Below, piece after piece: positions 35,872-44,739 of a stretch of DNA of 64,000 nt. Each line of letters opens with the position of its first letter. The first letter of the stretch is position 1. The notes beneath the pieces are model-generated. The model saw nothing but the letters and a program-made list of their open reading frames with translations. It was not told the DNA's origin and searched no databases. The stretch comes from DASUAS01 sp963809795 (lineage in GTDB: Bacteria > Actinomycetota > Acidimicrobiia > IMCC26256 > DASPTH01): positions 62,001-126,000 of the forward strand of contig CAWELN010000010.1 of NCBI GenBank assembly GCA_963809795.1, in the 5' to 3' direction. Position numbers and translations under genes: made by a program.

Positions 35872-36178
35872 CTTCGAGAAGGTCGACGACTGCGACCTGT
35901 GCGAGGCGGCGCGGATCACGCCGTGGTTCCACGAAGACGACATCTGCTGGATCGCGGAGTGCGAGATCTGCTACGTGCCGATGGTCGTGTGGCGCTTCCA
36001 CGGCACCGAGCCGCCGGCCGAGCACCTCCAGCACATGCACGACGAGCTGGGGCGGGTGGCCGGGGACGTGCTCACCGTCGACCACTATGTGGACGACAAC
36101 ATGCGCAACATCCCCGACCACTATCACGCCCACGCGCGTCCGAAGGGGGGCTTCTTCGGACACGGGTACCGCCGCTGA
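35864..36178 (+). CDS. HIT-like zinc-binding protein, 104 aa
   Basis: Starts with GTG at 35864 inside the end of the methyltransferase gene. It has two Cys pairs, DCDLCEAARITPWFHEDD and ECEICYVPMVVW, and the His-rich HLQHMHDEL in the place where HIT hydrolases have H-x-H-x-H. The order Cys-x2-Cys, beta hairpin, His cluster is that of HIT-fold proteins, but the triad is altered (HLQHMH), so hydrolase activity is doubtful. The tail DHYHAHARPKGGFFGHGYRR is His/Gly-rich. Function unknown. Confidence 0.6.
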   Translation: MPDFEKVDDCDLCEAARITPWFHEDDICWIAECEICYVPMVVWRFHGTEPPAEHLQHMHDELGRVAGDVLTVDHYVDDNMRNIPDHYHAHARPKGGFFGHGYRR

Positions 36179-36391
36179 CCGGGCACTGATCGACGGCGGC
36201 ACATCTCGCTCGTCAGCCGGCCTCACCGCCTCCCATCGGCGCGATGGTCGTCGGGCCGAGCTTGCGCACGAGGCGCTCCTGTCCGTGGCTCACGGTGGGT
36301 CTACGGATCGGGACAGGGAACGGATTGCCCCGCTACGGTGACGTCGTCCGGCTCGGTGCAATCCCTCGGACAGCGGGAGACGTAGAACCTC
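36179..36391. other. intergenic upstream of the ECF sigma gene
   Basis: This 213-bp gap holds the promoter region of the sigma/anti-sigma operon. GGGAACGG at 36316-36323 followed about 20 nt later by GTGACGTC is a possible ECF-type promoter (autoregulation is usual), but the spacing is a little long and I do not call it. No RNA gene or terminator is seen. Confidence 0.35.
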
Positions 36392-36949
36392 GTGTGGACG
36401 GTTTCCGACGATGCGCTCGTCGCCGGGTTGGCCTCCGGCGACCGCGACGCCGCTTCGGCGTTCGTCCGCCGGTTCCAGCGCCGGGTGTACGGGCTGGCGC
36501 GCACGATCGTGGCCGACGACCGCGCCGCGGAGGACATCGCGCAGGAGGCCTTCGTCCGGGCCTGGAAGCACGCCGGGGCCTACGACCCGCGGCGGGGCAG
36601 CGTCGTGGGCTGGCTGCTCACCATCACCCGCAACCTGGCGATCGACGCGGTGCGGGTCAGGCGCCCGGTGGCCTTCGACCCGGTCGCGCTGTTGGGGTTG
36701 GAGACCCCGTCGGGCGACCGCGACCTGGCCGAGCTGGCGGAGCTCTCCGACGACACCACGAGGCTGCGGGCCGCGCTGGTGAAGCTCCCCGAGGACCAGC
36801 GTCGCGCCATCGCGATGGCGGGGCTGCTCGGGTACACGGCCCGGGAGGTCGCGGAGATCGAGGGCATCCCGCTCGGGACGGCCAAGACCCGGATCCGGAC
36901 CGCGCTGATCCGGTTGCGGGCGGTGCTGGTGGAAGAGCGCACTGAATGA
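36392..36949 (+). CDS. ECF-family RNA polymerase sigma factor
   Basis: 185-residue sigma-70 factor with regions 2 and 4 only. Region 2: ASAFVRRFQRRVYGLARTIV, AEDIAQEAFVRAWKHAGAYD, GSVVGWLLTITRNLAIDAVR. Region 4: LVKLPEDQRRAIAMAGLLGY, AREVAEIEGIPLGTAKTRIR. The adjacent RskA-like anti-sigma gene and the length fit the SigK/SigC-like ECF19 sort. GTG at 36392. The stop overlaps the anti-sigma ATG. Confidence 0.93.
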   Translation: MWTVSDDALVAGLASGDRDAASAFVRRFQRRVYGLARTIVADDRAAEDIAQEAFVRAWKHAGAYDPRRGSVVGWLLTITRNLAIDAVRVRRPVAFDPVALLGLETPSGDRDLAELAELSDDTTRLRAALVKLPEDQRRAIAMAGLLGYTAREVAEIEGIPLGTAKTRIRTALIRLRAVLVEERTE

Positions 36950-37632
36950 GCGTCCTCACCTGTCCCGAGGTGCGGGAGCTGGCACCGGAGCTCGCGCTCG
37001 GGATCCTCGGCGGTGCCGAGCGGGCCGAGGTGGTGCTCCACGTCAACGGGTGCGCCCGCTGCCAGGCCTACGTCTCCGAGCTCACCGAAGCGGCCGACGC
37101 CATTCCGCAGCTCGTCCCCGAACACGAGCCGCCGGCGGGATTCGAGCAGCGGGTCATGCAGCGGCTCGACGAGGGCCGGCGCCGCTCACGCCGCCGTTGG
37201 GTCGCATCGATCGCGGCCGCGGCCGCGGTGGCCGCCATCTTCAGCATCACCATCGTGCGCGTCGTGGAATCCGACGACACCAGCAACGTGGCGTCGGGCC
37301 CGACCGCGACCACCCTCAGCCGCCAGCCCGCGAAGCCGGTTGCCGTGGCGATGGAGGGCGGGGCGCCAGAGACCGCCGCCGGCTGGGCCTACGTCGCCAA
37401 CCGTCACGGCGTCGCGATCTCGGTCAACTACGGCGCCGTGTCGGGCAACTACCGCATCCAGGTCACGCCGCGGCGGGGCACCGAGACGACGATCGGCACC
37501 ATGACGATCGATGCCACCCGCGGCTCGTGGACCGGTCGGAGCCCCGAGCCGCTGGGCGCGGGCTCGCGCATCGCGCTGGTCGACGCCGCCGGGCACGAGG
37601 TGTGCCACGGGACGGTCCCCACGGCTGAGTAG
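36946..37632 (+). CDS. anti-sigma factor, RskA-like with zinc motif
   Basis: 228 residues. The cytosolic ZAS motif is H32-x3-C36-x2-C39 (HVNGCARC). A helix at about 83-103 crosses the membrane (ASIAAAAAVAAIFSITIVRV), and the outer domain (GWAYVANRHGVAISVNYGAV and on) matches the C-terminal domain of RskA-type anti-sigmas. It holds the partner sigma factor inactive until a signal triggers its proteolysis. ATG overlaps the sigma stop (ATGA). Confidence 0.9.
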   Translation: MSVLTCPEVRELAPELALGILGGAERAEVVLHVNGCARCQAYVSELTEAADAIPQLVPEHEPPAGFEQRVMQRLDEGRRRSRRRWVASIAAAAAVAAIFSITIVRVVESDDTSNVASGPTATTLSRQPAKPVAVAMEGGAPETAAGWAYVANRHGVAISVNYGAVSGNYRIQVTPRRGTETTIGTMTIDATRGSWTGRSPEPLGAGSRIALVDAAGHEVCHGTVPTAE

Positions 37633-37673
37633 CATCGCGCTCCGGGCTCGGGCGTCCGTCGAAAGGCTCTGAC

Positions 37674-38054
37674 ATGTCTCGCCTACGAATCCTCCTGGCC
37701 GCCGTGCTGGCTGCCTCGCTGCTCGCGGTCCTCGCCGGCTCCGCGGGCGCGTCGGTCCCGGCGGCGAACAGCAGGTTCTGCAAGGCCGTCGCCAGCATCG
37801 GCGACAGCGGGAAGAGCTCGACCCCGACCAAGGACGATGCGAAGAAGGCGCTCCAGGGCTTCAAGAAGGCGGCGAAGTACGCGCCGGCCAAGGTGAAGTC
37901 GGCGTTGAACAACATCACGAAGTACCTGAACGTGGTGGTCAGCGGCGACACGTCCGACATCGCGGATCTGGCGAGCTCGGGCACGTTCAAGAGCTACACG
38001 AAGTCGCTGTCGACCTACATCTCGTACTACACGTCGAACTGCGTCGGTTCCTGA
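37674..38054 (+). CDS. secreted small protein A (tandem paralogue)
   Basis: 126 residues with a signal peptide (MSRLRILLAAVLAASLLAVL, cleavage after GASA region near 27). The mature part is Lys/Ala/Ser-rich and helical with one Cys near each end (FCKAVASIG, TSNCVGS), which could form a disulfide. Key shared core: KKALQGFKKAAKYAPAKVK. Ribosome site GAAAGG. It follows the sigma/anti-sigma pair by 41 bp and may be its target. No family recognised. Confidence 0.75.
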   Translation: MSRLRILLAAVLAASLLAVLAGSAGASVPAANSRFCKAVASIGDSGKSSTPTKDDAKKALQGFKKAAKYAPAKVKSALNNITKYLNVVVSGDTSDIADLASSGTFKSYTKSLSTYISYYTSNCVGS

Positions 38055-38129
38055 CGTCAAGGTGCCGGCCGGACGTGCCGAAGCCTCGAAGGCGACGACG
38101 ACCGCACGTCGCCCGAAAGGCTCTGGACC

Positions 38130-38519
38130 ATGCTGAGGCTCCGAATTCTCTGCGCGGCCGTGCTGGCGCTGGCCGTGCTGGGCGTGGCCACGATCCCGGC
38201 CGGCGCCGCCGACGCGCCGAGCGCCAAGTTCTGCGCGGCGTACGCGAAGATCTCGGGCGCGAGCGGGAACAAGGGGAGCACGCCCAGCCCCAAGGACGCG
38301 GCGGCGCTCGCGTCCAAGTTCAAGGCGGCGGCGAAGCAGGCGCCGGCGAAGGTCAAGGCCGCGGGGAACACCATCACGGGCGTCCTCAGCACGATCGCCC
38401 ACATCCGCCCGTCGGACGCCGGTGACCTGGCGAACTTCTACCGGTCGGGCGACTTCAAGAAGTACAGCAAGGCGGTGGGCACGTTCTTCGCCTACGCGTC
38501 GACGTGCACCTCCAGCTGA
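38130..38519 (+). CDS. secreted small protein B (tandem paralogue)
   Basis: 129 residues, paralogue of the preceding gene: same signal-peptide start (LRLRILCAAVLALAVLG), same first Cys (KFCAAYAKISG), same core (SKFKAAAKQAPAKVK) and same C-terminal layout (GDFKKYSKAVGTFFAYASTC). The leader CGAAAGGCTCTG before the ATG is also shared, so the duplication included the ribosome site. Exported; function unknown. Confidence 0.75.
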   Translation: MLRLRILCAAVLALAVLGVATIPAGAADAPSAKFCAAYAKISGASGNKGSTPSPKDAAALASKFKAAAKQAPAKVKAAGNTITGVLSTIAHIRPSDAGDLANFYRSGDFKKYSKAVGTFFAYASTCTSS

Positions 38520-38531
38520 GCGCGCCGCGCC

Positions 38532-40115
38532 TCACACCTCGGACGGGCTGACGTCGTCGAGGTGACGTTCGGCCGTCTCGGGGAGCCGCGGGACCACGAA
38601 GACCGCGGCGAGCAACGAGGCGATGCCGCAGAGGGCGATGGCGGGCCCCAGCCCGCCCACCACGTCGCGCAACTGGGTGGCGACCACCAGGCCGACGGCG
38701 GAGCCGGCGACCCCGGAGACCAGGAGGAAGCCGCTCGACGTGCCGCGGGCCTCGGTCGGGAACAGCTCGGCGTCGAGCGTCCCGAGGGCCAGCCCCGCGC
38801 ACGCGGCGGCGATGATCGCGATCACCGGGGTGATCCAGAGCAGGAGGTCGTTTCCGGCGAGGAAGAACGCGCCCTGCGCGCCGGTCGCCACGAGGAGGCC
38901 GATGATGGTCACCGGTCGGCGGCCGCGGCTCTCCGCCAGCCGGCTGGCGAGCACCACCCCGACGATGCCGGGCACGCCCGCGGTGACCGTGCGGAACAGC
39001 GCGACGTCGGAGTTGGTGAAGTCGTGCGCGTGGGTGAGGTATCGGTTCGTGAGCTGCGACGACGGCGCGCTGAACACATTGGTGAGGAACGCGGCGAGCC
39101 CGAGCAGGAGGAAGCGGAAGCCGTAGGCGGAGTCGACCAGCTCGCGGAAGCGCTGGCGTGTTGTGCTCTTGCGCGCCACTCGGACATACCGGTGCGTCTC
39201 CTTGAGGTGACGGGCGATGAGCGGGACCAGGAGCACGAGGGCGGCGCTGAGCGCGAAGGAGATGCGCCAGCCGTAGTCCCCGAGGTCGGCGAGGGGGAGC
39301 AGGACCACCGAGAGCCCGAACCCGGCGCCGAGCGCGAGCGCGAACATCCCGGTCGCGAACGCGCGTGCGCCCTCCGGCGCGTCCTCGACCGCGGCGATGC
39401 CGGCGACGATGAGCGCGGTGTTGACCAGCGCCCGGCTGAGCAGTTGGGTACCCGTGAACACCTCGAACGTCGGCGCGAGCGCGGTCAGTGCGTTCGCCGC
39501 GCAGGCGCCGACCAGCGCGAGGAGGATCAGGCGCCGTCGGCCCCAGCGGTCCGCCAGCGCGATGGCCACCAACGACACCAGCACGCCGGCGCGTGCGACC
39601 GCGAGGGCGACCCCGAGGGCCTGGTCGGACTGGTCGAAGGCGCTGGTGACGGCGTCGCCGTTCTGCGACAGCAGCGAACCGCAGAAGTTCGCGAGCAGGG
39701 CCACCGCGGCCAGGGCGCCGAGCCGGCCCGCCTGCTCCGGCGTGAACGGCACCGGTGGGACCACCGGGAGCGGCTTGACCGGCGGAGGCGGCGGCGCCCC
39801 GGCCAGCGCGGCCTCGAGGCGGGCGGCGGCGTGGGGGAGCGCGCGTCGCGCTCCCAGCCAGGCCTGGATGCGCAGGAACCAGGTGAAGAAGGGCACCACG
39901 ACGTCGCTGACCGCATCGAGGCGCACGTCGGTGGTGGGGCCGGTGGATGAGAGGACCACCGCTTCGAGACCCGCGGTGGTGTCCGGCATGCCGTCGATCG
40001 GGCCGGCGAAGCCGGCGGCCGTCGGCGCGAGGGCGAGGTCGTCGACGAGGGCGCGGCGCACGCGTTCGGTGTCGGCGTCGACCGTGATCAGCATCGAGCG
40101 CCGCACGTGCGGCAT
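38532..40115 (-). CDS. MFS transporter with an N-terminal soluble extension
   Basis: 527 residues. The transporter part (from about residue 140) has twelve hydrophobic segments and the MFS loop motif ALADRWGRRRLILLA, with a second copy ASRLAESRGRRPVTIIG; PTEARGTSSGFLLVSGVAGS resembles sugar/aromatic-acid symporters. The first 125 residues are soluble (MLITVDADTERVRRALVDDL, FFTWFLRIQAWLGARRALPH) and look like an SRPBCC-type domain, ending in a Pro-rich linker (PPPPPVKPLPVVPPVP). Start ATG 40115 (40094 also possible). Divergent from the peroxiredoxin gene. Confidence 0.82.
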   Translation of the reverse strand: MPHVRRSMLITVDADTERVRRALVDDLALAPTAAGFAGPIDGMPDTTAGLEAVVLSSTGPTTDVRLDAVSDVVVPFFTWFLRIQAWLGARRALPHAAARLEAALAGAPPPPPVKPLPVVPPVPFTPEQAGRLGALAAVALLANFCGSLLSQNGDAVTSAFDQSDQALGVALAVARAGVLVSLVAIALADRWGRRRLILLALVGACAANALTALAPTFEVFTGTQLLSRALVNTALIVAGIAAVEDAPEGARAFATGMFALALGAGFGLSVVLLPLADLGDYGWRISFALSAALVLLVPLIARHLKETHRYVRVARKSTTRQRFRELVDSAYGFRFLLLGLAAFLTNVFSAPSSQLTNRYLTHAHDFTNSDVALFRTVTAGVPGIVGVVLASRLAESRGRRPVTIIGLLVATGAQGAFFLAGNDLLLWITPVIAIIAAACAGLALGTLDAELFPTEARGTSSGFLLVSGVAGSAVGLVVATQLRDVVGGLGPAIALCGIASLLAAVFVVPRLPETAERHLDDVSPSEV

Positions 40116-40148
40116 GCTACGGCGTCCCCCTCTCGAGGAGAGTCCCGC

Positions 40149-40619
40149 ATGCCTCAGCTCGCCGCCGGCAACCGCGCCCCCGCCTTCACGCTCACCGACC
40201 AGCACGGCAAGAAGGTCAAGCTGAGCGACTACAAGGGCAAGAAGGTCGTCGTCTACTTCTATCCGAAAGCCGACACGCCCGGATGCACGACGCAGTCGTG
40301 CGCGCTGCGCGACGCCGAGCCCGACCTCAAGAAGCTGAAGGCGGTCGTGCTCGGCATCTCACCCGACACCCCCGAGAAGCAGCTCAAGTTCGACGACAAG
40401 TACGGGCTCGGCTTCCCGCTGCTCGCCGACACCGAGCACACGGTCGCCGAGAAGTACGGCGTGTGGGGCGAGAAGGTCAACTACGGGCGCAAGTACATGG
40501 GCATCATCCGCTCGGCGTTCGTCGTGGACACGACCGGCAAGCTCGCGGCCGCGTTCTACAAGATCAGCCCCAAGGACACCGTGCCCAAGGTGACCAAGGC
40601 GCTGGAGGAGCTCGGATAG
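40149..40619 (+). CDS. bcp: thioredoxin-dependent thiol peroxidase (Bcp/PrxQ)
   Basis: 156-residue atypical 2-Cys peroxiredoxin: peroxidatic C46 and resolving C51 in PGCTTQSC (five-residue spacing typical of PrxQ), with APAFTLTDQHGKKVKLSDYK before and VLGISPDTPEKQLKFDDKYG after. It reduces H2O2 and organic peroxides with thioredoxin. GAGGAG lies 8-13 nt before ATG 40149. Complete. Confidence 0.95.
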   Translation: MPQLAAGNRAPAFTLTDQHGKKVKLSDYKGKKVVVYFYPKADTPGCTTQSCALRDAEPDLKKLKAVVLGISPDTPEKQLKFDDKYGLGFPLLADTEHTVAEKYGVWGEKVNYGRKYMGIIRSAFVVDTTGKLAAAFYKISPKDTVPKVTKALEELG

Positions 40620-40659
40620 CGCGGTCGCACGGCGCGAGCGCGCGGCGTAGGTTGTGCGC

Positions 40660-41028
40660 GTGGACTCGTTGCCCCTCGAAGGGCTCTCTCACTTCCAGCT
40701 GCAGGTGTCGGATCTGGACGCGAGCGTGGCGTGGTACCGGCGCGCCCTCGGCCTCGCCGAGCTGCGCGGCGAGCCGGGGCGCTACACCACGTTGCAGTCG
40801 GCACGCGGTCGGTTCCGGGTGGTGCTGTCGGCGGGCCGCCAGGATGACGCTCCCGGCCCACTCGACCACATCGCCCTCGCGGTGTCCGACATCGACGCGC
40901 TCACCGCGTGGTGCGAGCACCTCACCGCCATCGGCATCCCGCACGAGGGCATCAAGCCGAACATCGCCGGCCAGTCCGTCGACCTGTTCGACCCCGACGG
41001 CAACAACATCGAGCTGGTCAGCGAGTAG
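40660..41028 (+). CDS. glyoxalase/VOC-family protein
   Basis: 122-residue single-chain VOC protein: SHFQLQVSDLDASVAWYRRA, LDHIALAVSDIDALTAWCEH and the C-terminal FDPDGNNIELVSE. The last motif contains the Glu ligand of metal-dependent VOC enzymes. I choose GTG at 40660 because TAGGTT (40648-40653) is 6 nt upstream, as in other leaderless genes here; the in-frame GTG at 40654 would start directly after the -10 box. Substrate unknown. Confidence 0.85.
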   Translation: MDSLPLEGLSHFQLQVSDLDASVAWYRRALGLAELRGEPGRYTTLQSARGRFRVVLSAGRQDDAPGPLDHIALAVSDIDALTAWCEHLTAIGIPHEGIKPNIAGQSVDLFDPDGNNIELVSE

Positions 41029-41034
41029 TCGGGT

Positions 41035-41817
41035 TCACCGGTACCAGCAGAGCTGCTCGGTCGTCGCGAGGAGCGCACCGCCACGGCTCCAGAGCCGGGC
41101 CTGCTGCCCGGACGTCGACTGCTCGCCGCGCGTGCCCGTGGCCTCGTTGAGCAGGTAGTCGTCGCCGACGGCGTCGATCTCCTCGGCCGTCCCGTGGAAG
41201 TACACGGACAAGGTGAGCGTGGCCGACGGCCGGAAGCCGACGCCCCAGAAGAAGGAGCGCGGCGCGTACTGGTCGGCGAGGTACGCCAGCTGGAGGTGAT
41301 CGAGGGCGCGCCCCGAGCGGTCGCGCACCCAGAGCGCGCCGGTGGTGTCACCGCTCGCGTACTCGCCCGCGATCGTGCGGATCATCGTCTGCTTGCCCTG
41401 GGGGCCCGGCGCCTCGAGCTGTTCGAGCGTGTCGGGCTCCGGCGCGTCGGGCATCGTCCACTGGCAGTGCCCGTCGGTCGGCCGGCGGTTGGCGAGCACG
41501 ACCAGTGCCGAGGCGAGGATGTCGTCGCGATCGGGCAGCCGCGCGTCCGCCCGCCAGTGCTCGATCGACCGCCCGCCGCCCAGGCGTTGCGCGGTGACGG
41601 CCACGTCACCACCGGGTGCGATCGGCCCGAGGAAGTTGACGGTGAGCGCGGAGGGGGTGGCGGTTCCGGCCGCGGACCGCTCGACGGCGCCCAGCATGAT
41701 GGCGGCGGTCCAGCCGCCGAACATGCCGCTGATCGACTCGTGGTCGGGGTCGGCGAACGCCACCCAACGGTCGGTGCCGTCCGCCCGCAGGGCGAGGGCG
41801 TGATCGAGATCGGCCAT
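41035..41817 (-). CDS. acyl-CoA thioesterase (TesB-like, double hot-dog)
   Basis: 260-residue thioesterase-family protein with two hot-dog halves: MFGGWTAAIMLGAVERSA, SALTVNFLGPIAPGGDVAV, and DYLLNEATGTRGEQSTSGQQ with ARLWSRGGALLATTEQLCWY at the end, typical of actinobacterial TesB-like proteins. It would hydrolyse acyl-CoA. ATG at 41817. Convergent with the VOC gene (6 bp gap) and divergent from the kinase gene. Confidence 0.85.
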   Translation of the reverse strand: MADLDHALALRADGTDRWVAFADPDHESISGMFGGWTAAIMLGAVERSAAGTATPSALTVNFLGPIAPGGDVAVTAQRLGGGRSIEHWRADARLPDRDDILASALVVLANRRPTDGHCQWTMPDAPEPDTLEQLEAPGPQGKQTMIRTIAGEYASGDTTGALWVRDRSGRALDHLQLAYLADQYAPRSFFWGVGFRPSATLTLSVYFHGTAEEIDAVGDDYLLNEATGTRGEQSTSGQQARLWSRGGALLATTEQLCWYR

Positions 41818-41907
41818 GAGGCCACGATAGGTACGTTCGGCGGCGCACCCGCGAGATACGTCGCCGGGCGGATGCCCGGCGCGGGGCCGGGTCGTAGCGT
41901 GGTGGAC

Positions 41908-43086
41908 GTGATGACCCAGCCGCGCCCGACGCGCACCGGGTGCCCGCCGGCGCCGACCCGCTGGCTTCCGTTCGCGGCGGTGGGCACGGTCGTCACCCTC
42001 TTCGTGTTGGCCGTCACCGCACACCTCGACGCCGAGACCGGTGGGCGCGGCCTCGACGCGCTGGGCGTGCTGCTGATCGTCGCCGGTGGCGTGTCGATCG
42101 GGCTCTCTCCCCGTTGGCCACGAGTCGCGTTCGCGATCGACGCCGCCGCGATCGTCGGGTACGTCGCGTTCGGCTTCCCGAACGGCCCGTTCCTCGTCAC
42201 CGTGCTGATCACGCTCGGCGTGATGAGCCGCCTCACCGACCGGCGCACCGCGCTCATCGGTGCCGCCGCCCTGTGCGCCGCGCTCGCGCTGGCCGAGCTG
42301 GTGCGCGGCGGCAACAACTGGTTCCTCCCCGTCGTGTTCATCGGCTGGTCGGCCGGCGCGGTGTTCTTCGGTGAGGTGCTGCGGACCCGGCGCACGCGAT
42401 TCGCCGAGCTCCAGGAGCGGGCCCGCACCCTCGAACGGACGCGCGAGGAGGAGGCCCGGCGGCGGGTCGCCGAGGACCGCCTGCAGATCGCGCGCGACCT
42501 CCACGACGGCGTCGCGCACGCGATGACGACCATCAACGTGCAGGCCGGTGCCGCCGCCCACGTGATGGACCGTCACCCCGAGGCGGCGAAGGACGCGCTG
42601 GTGGCGATCCGTCGGGCGAGCGGCGACGTGCTCGACGAGCTGACCGCGATGGTGGCGTTGCTGCGCGAGGGCGATCAGCCCCCCGACCTCGTCCCGACCC
42701 CCGGCGTGCACCAGATCGCCGACCTGGTCCGGGCGACGCGCGACGCCGGGGTCGACGTCACGCTCACGGTCGACGGACCGGTCGGCGCGGTCCCGAAGCC
42801 GGTCGGGACCGCGGCGTACCGCATCGTGCAGGAGTCGCTGACCAACGTGTTGCGCCACGCGCACGCGACCACCGCCCAGGTCCGGCTGCGCATTGACGCC
42901 GACGTGGTGTCGGTCGAGGTGCACGACGACGGCACCGGCGGCGGCGCCGCGCCGCGCTCGAGCGGGAGCGGTCTGGGCATCCGGGGGATGCGGGAGCGGG
43001 CCGAGGCCACCGGTGGTCGGCTGGAGGCCGACCCCGCGCCCGACGGCGGGTTCACGGTGAAGGCGATCTGGCACGGGCGCGAGTGA
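41908..43086 (+). CDS. sensor histidine kinase (HisKA_3, NarL-type)
   Basis: 392 residues. Four or five hydrophobic helices (residues 20-150) form the membrane sensor, then a coiled linker (RFAELQERARTLERTREEEA) and the HisKA_3 acceptor box IARDLHDGVAHAMTTINVQA. The ATPase part shows AYRIVQESLTNVLRHAHA, HDDGTGGG and SGLGIRGMRERAEATGG. TAGCGT at 41895-41900 lies 7 nt before GTG 41908, which directly precedes an ATG (41911); either could be used. It overlaps the regulator gene by 4 bp. Confidence 0.92.
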   Translation: MMTQPRPTRTGCPPAPTRWLPFAAVGTVVTLFVLAVTAHLDAETGGRGLDALGVLLIVAGGVSIGLSPRWPRVAFAIDAAAIVGYVAFGFPNGPFLVTVLITLGVMSRLTDRRTALIGAAALCAALALAELVRGGNNWFLPVVFIGWSAGAVFFGEVLRTRRTRFAELQERARTLERTREEEARRRVAEDRLQIARDLHDGVAHAMTTINVQAGAAAHVMDRHPEAAKDALVAIRRASGDVLDELTAMVALLREGDQPPDLVPTPGVHQIADLVRATRDAGVDVTLTVDGPVGAVPKPVGTAAYRIVQESLTNVLRHAHATTAQVRLRIDADVVSVEVHDDGTGGGAAPRSSGSGLGIRGMRERAEATGGRLEADPAPDGGFTVKAIWHGRE

Positions 43087-43745
43087 TCCGGGTCGCGCTG
43101 GCCGACGACCAACCGCTCGTCCGGGCCGGGTTCGCCATGCTGCTCGGCGCGGAAGACGACCTCGAGGTGGTCGGCGAGGCCGACGACGGTGAGGCGGCGC
43201 TGGCCCTCGTGCGCGCGACGCGACCCGACGTCGTGCTCATGGACATCCGCATGCCGGGCATCGACGGGCTCGAGGCCACTCGCCGGATCGTCGATGACGA
43301 GTCGCTCGACGGGGTGCGCATCCTCATCCTCACCACCTTCGAGCTCGACGAGTACGTCTTCGAGTCGCTGCGCGCCGGTGCCAGCGGCTTCCTCGTCAAG
43401 CACACCCAGCCCGAAGAGCTCGTGCGCGCGGTGCGCGAAGTGGCGCGCGGGGAGGCGCTGCTGTCGCCCAGCGTCACCCGGCGCCTGATCGCGGAGTTCG
43501 TGGCCCGCCCGACGCGTCCCGAGCTCGCGCCGGCGACGATGGACGTCCTCACCGAGCGCGAGCGCGAAGTGGTGGCGCTGGTCGCGCAGGGGTTGACCAA
43601 CGACGAGATCGCCACCGAGCTGGTGGTGAGCCCGGCCACGGCACGTACGCACGTGAGCCGGGCCATGGTGAAGCTGTACGCGCGCGACCGCGCCCAGCTG
43701 GTGGTCTTCGCCTACCAGTCCGGGCTCGTACGCCCGCCGGCGTAG
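43083..43745 (+). CDS. NarL/LuxR-family response regulator
   Basis: 220 residues: receiver with DD in VALADDQPLVRAGF, phospho-Asp in DVVLMDIRMPGIDG, Thr-Thr in LILTTFELDEYV and Lys in GFLVKHTQPEEL; then a LuxR helix-turn-helix, LTEREREVVALVAQGLTNDE, SPATARTHVSRAMVKL. Partner of the upstream kinase. With the ABC genes 58 bp downstream it forms the common kinase-regulator-ABC module in which the regulator controls the exporter. Confidence 0.94.
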   Translation: MIRVALADDQPLVRAGFAMLLGAEDDLEVVGEADDGEAALALVRATRPDVVLMDIRMPGIDGLEATRRIVDDESLDGVRILILTTFELDEYVFESLRAGASGFLVKHTQPEELVRAVREVARGEALLSPSVTRRLIAEFVARPTRPELAPATMDVLTEREREVVALVAQGLTNDEIATELVVSPATARTHVSRAMVKLYARDRAQLVVFAYQSGLVRPPA

Positions 43746-43803
43746 CCCGAAGTGTCGTCCCCGGGCGGACGACGGGCGACCGCACACGACGCACGCTGTC
43801 GGC

Positions 43804-44735
<932 letters not shown>

Positions 44736-44739
<4 letters not shown>

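Noticed and set aside
36316..36346. ECF-type promoter GGGAAC...CGTC before the sigma gene
   Set aside because: Spacing is about 20 nt instead of 16-18 and the -10 is unconvincing; not called as a feature.
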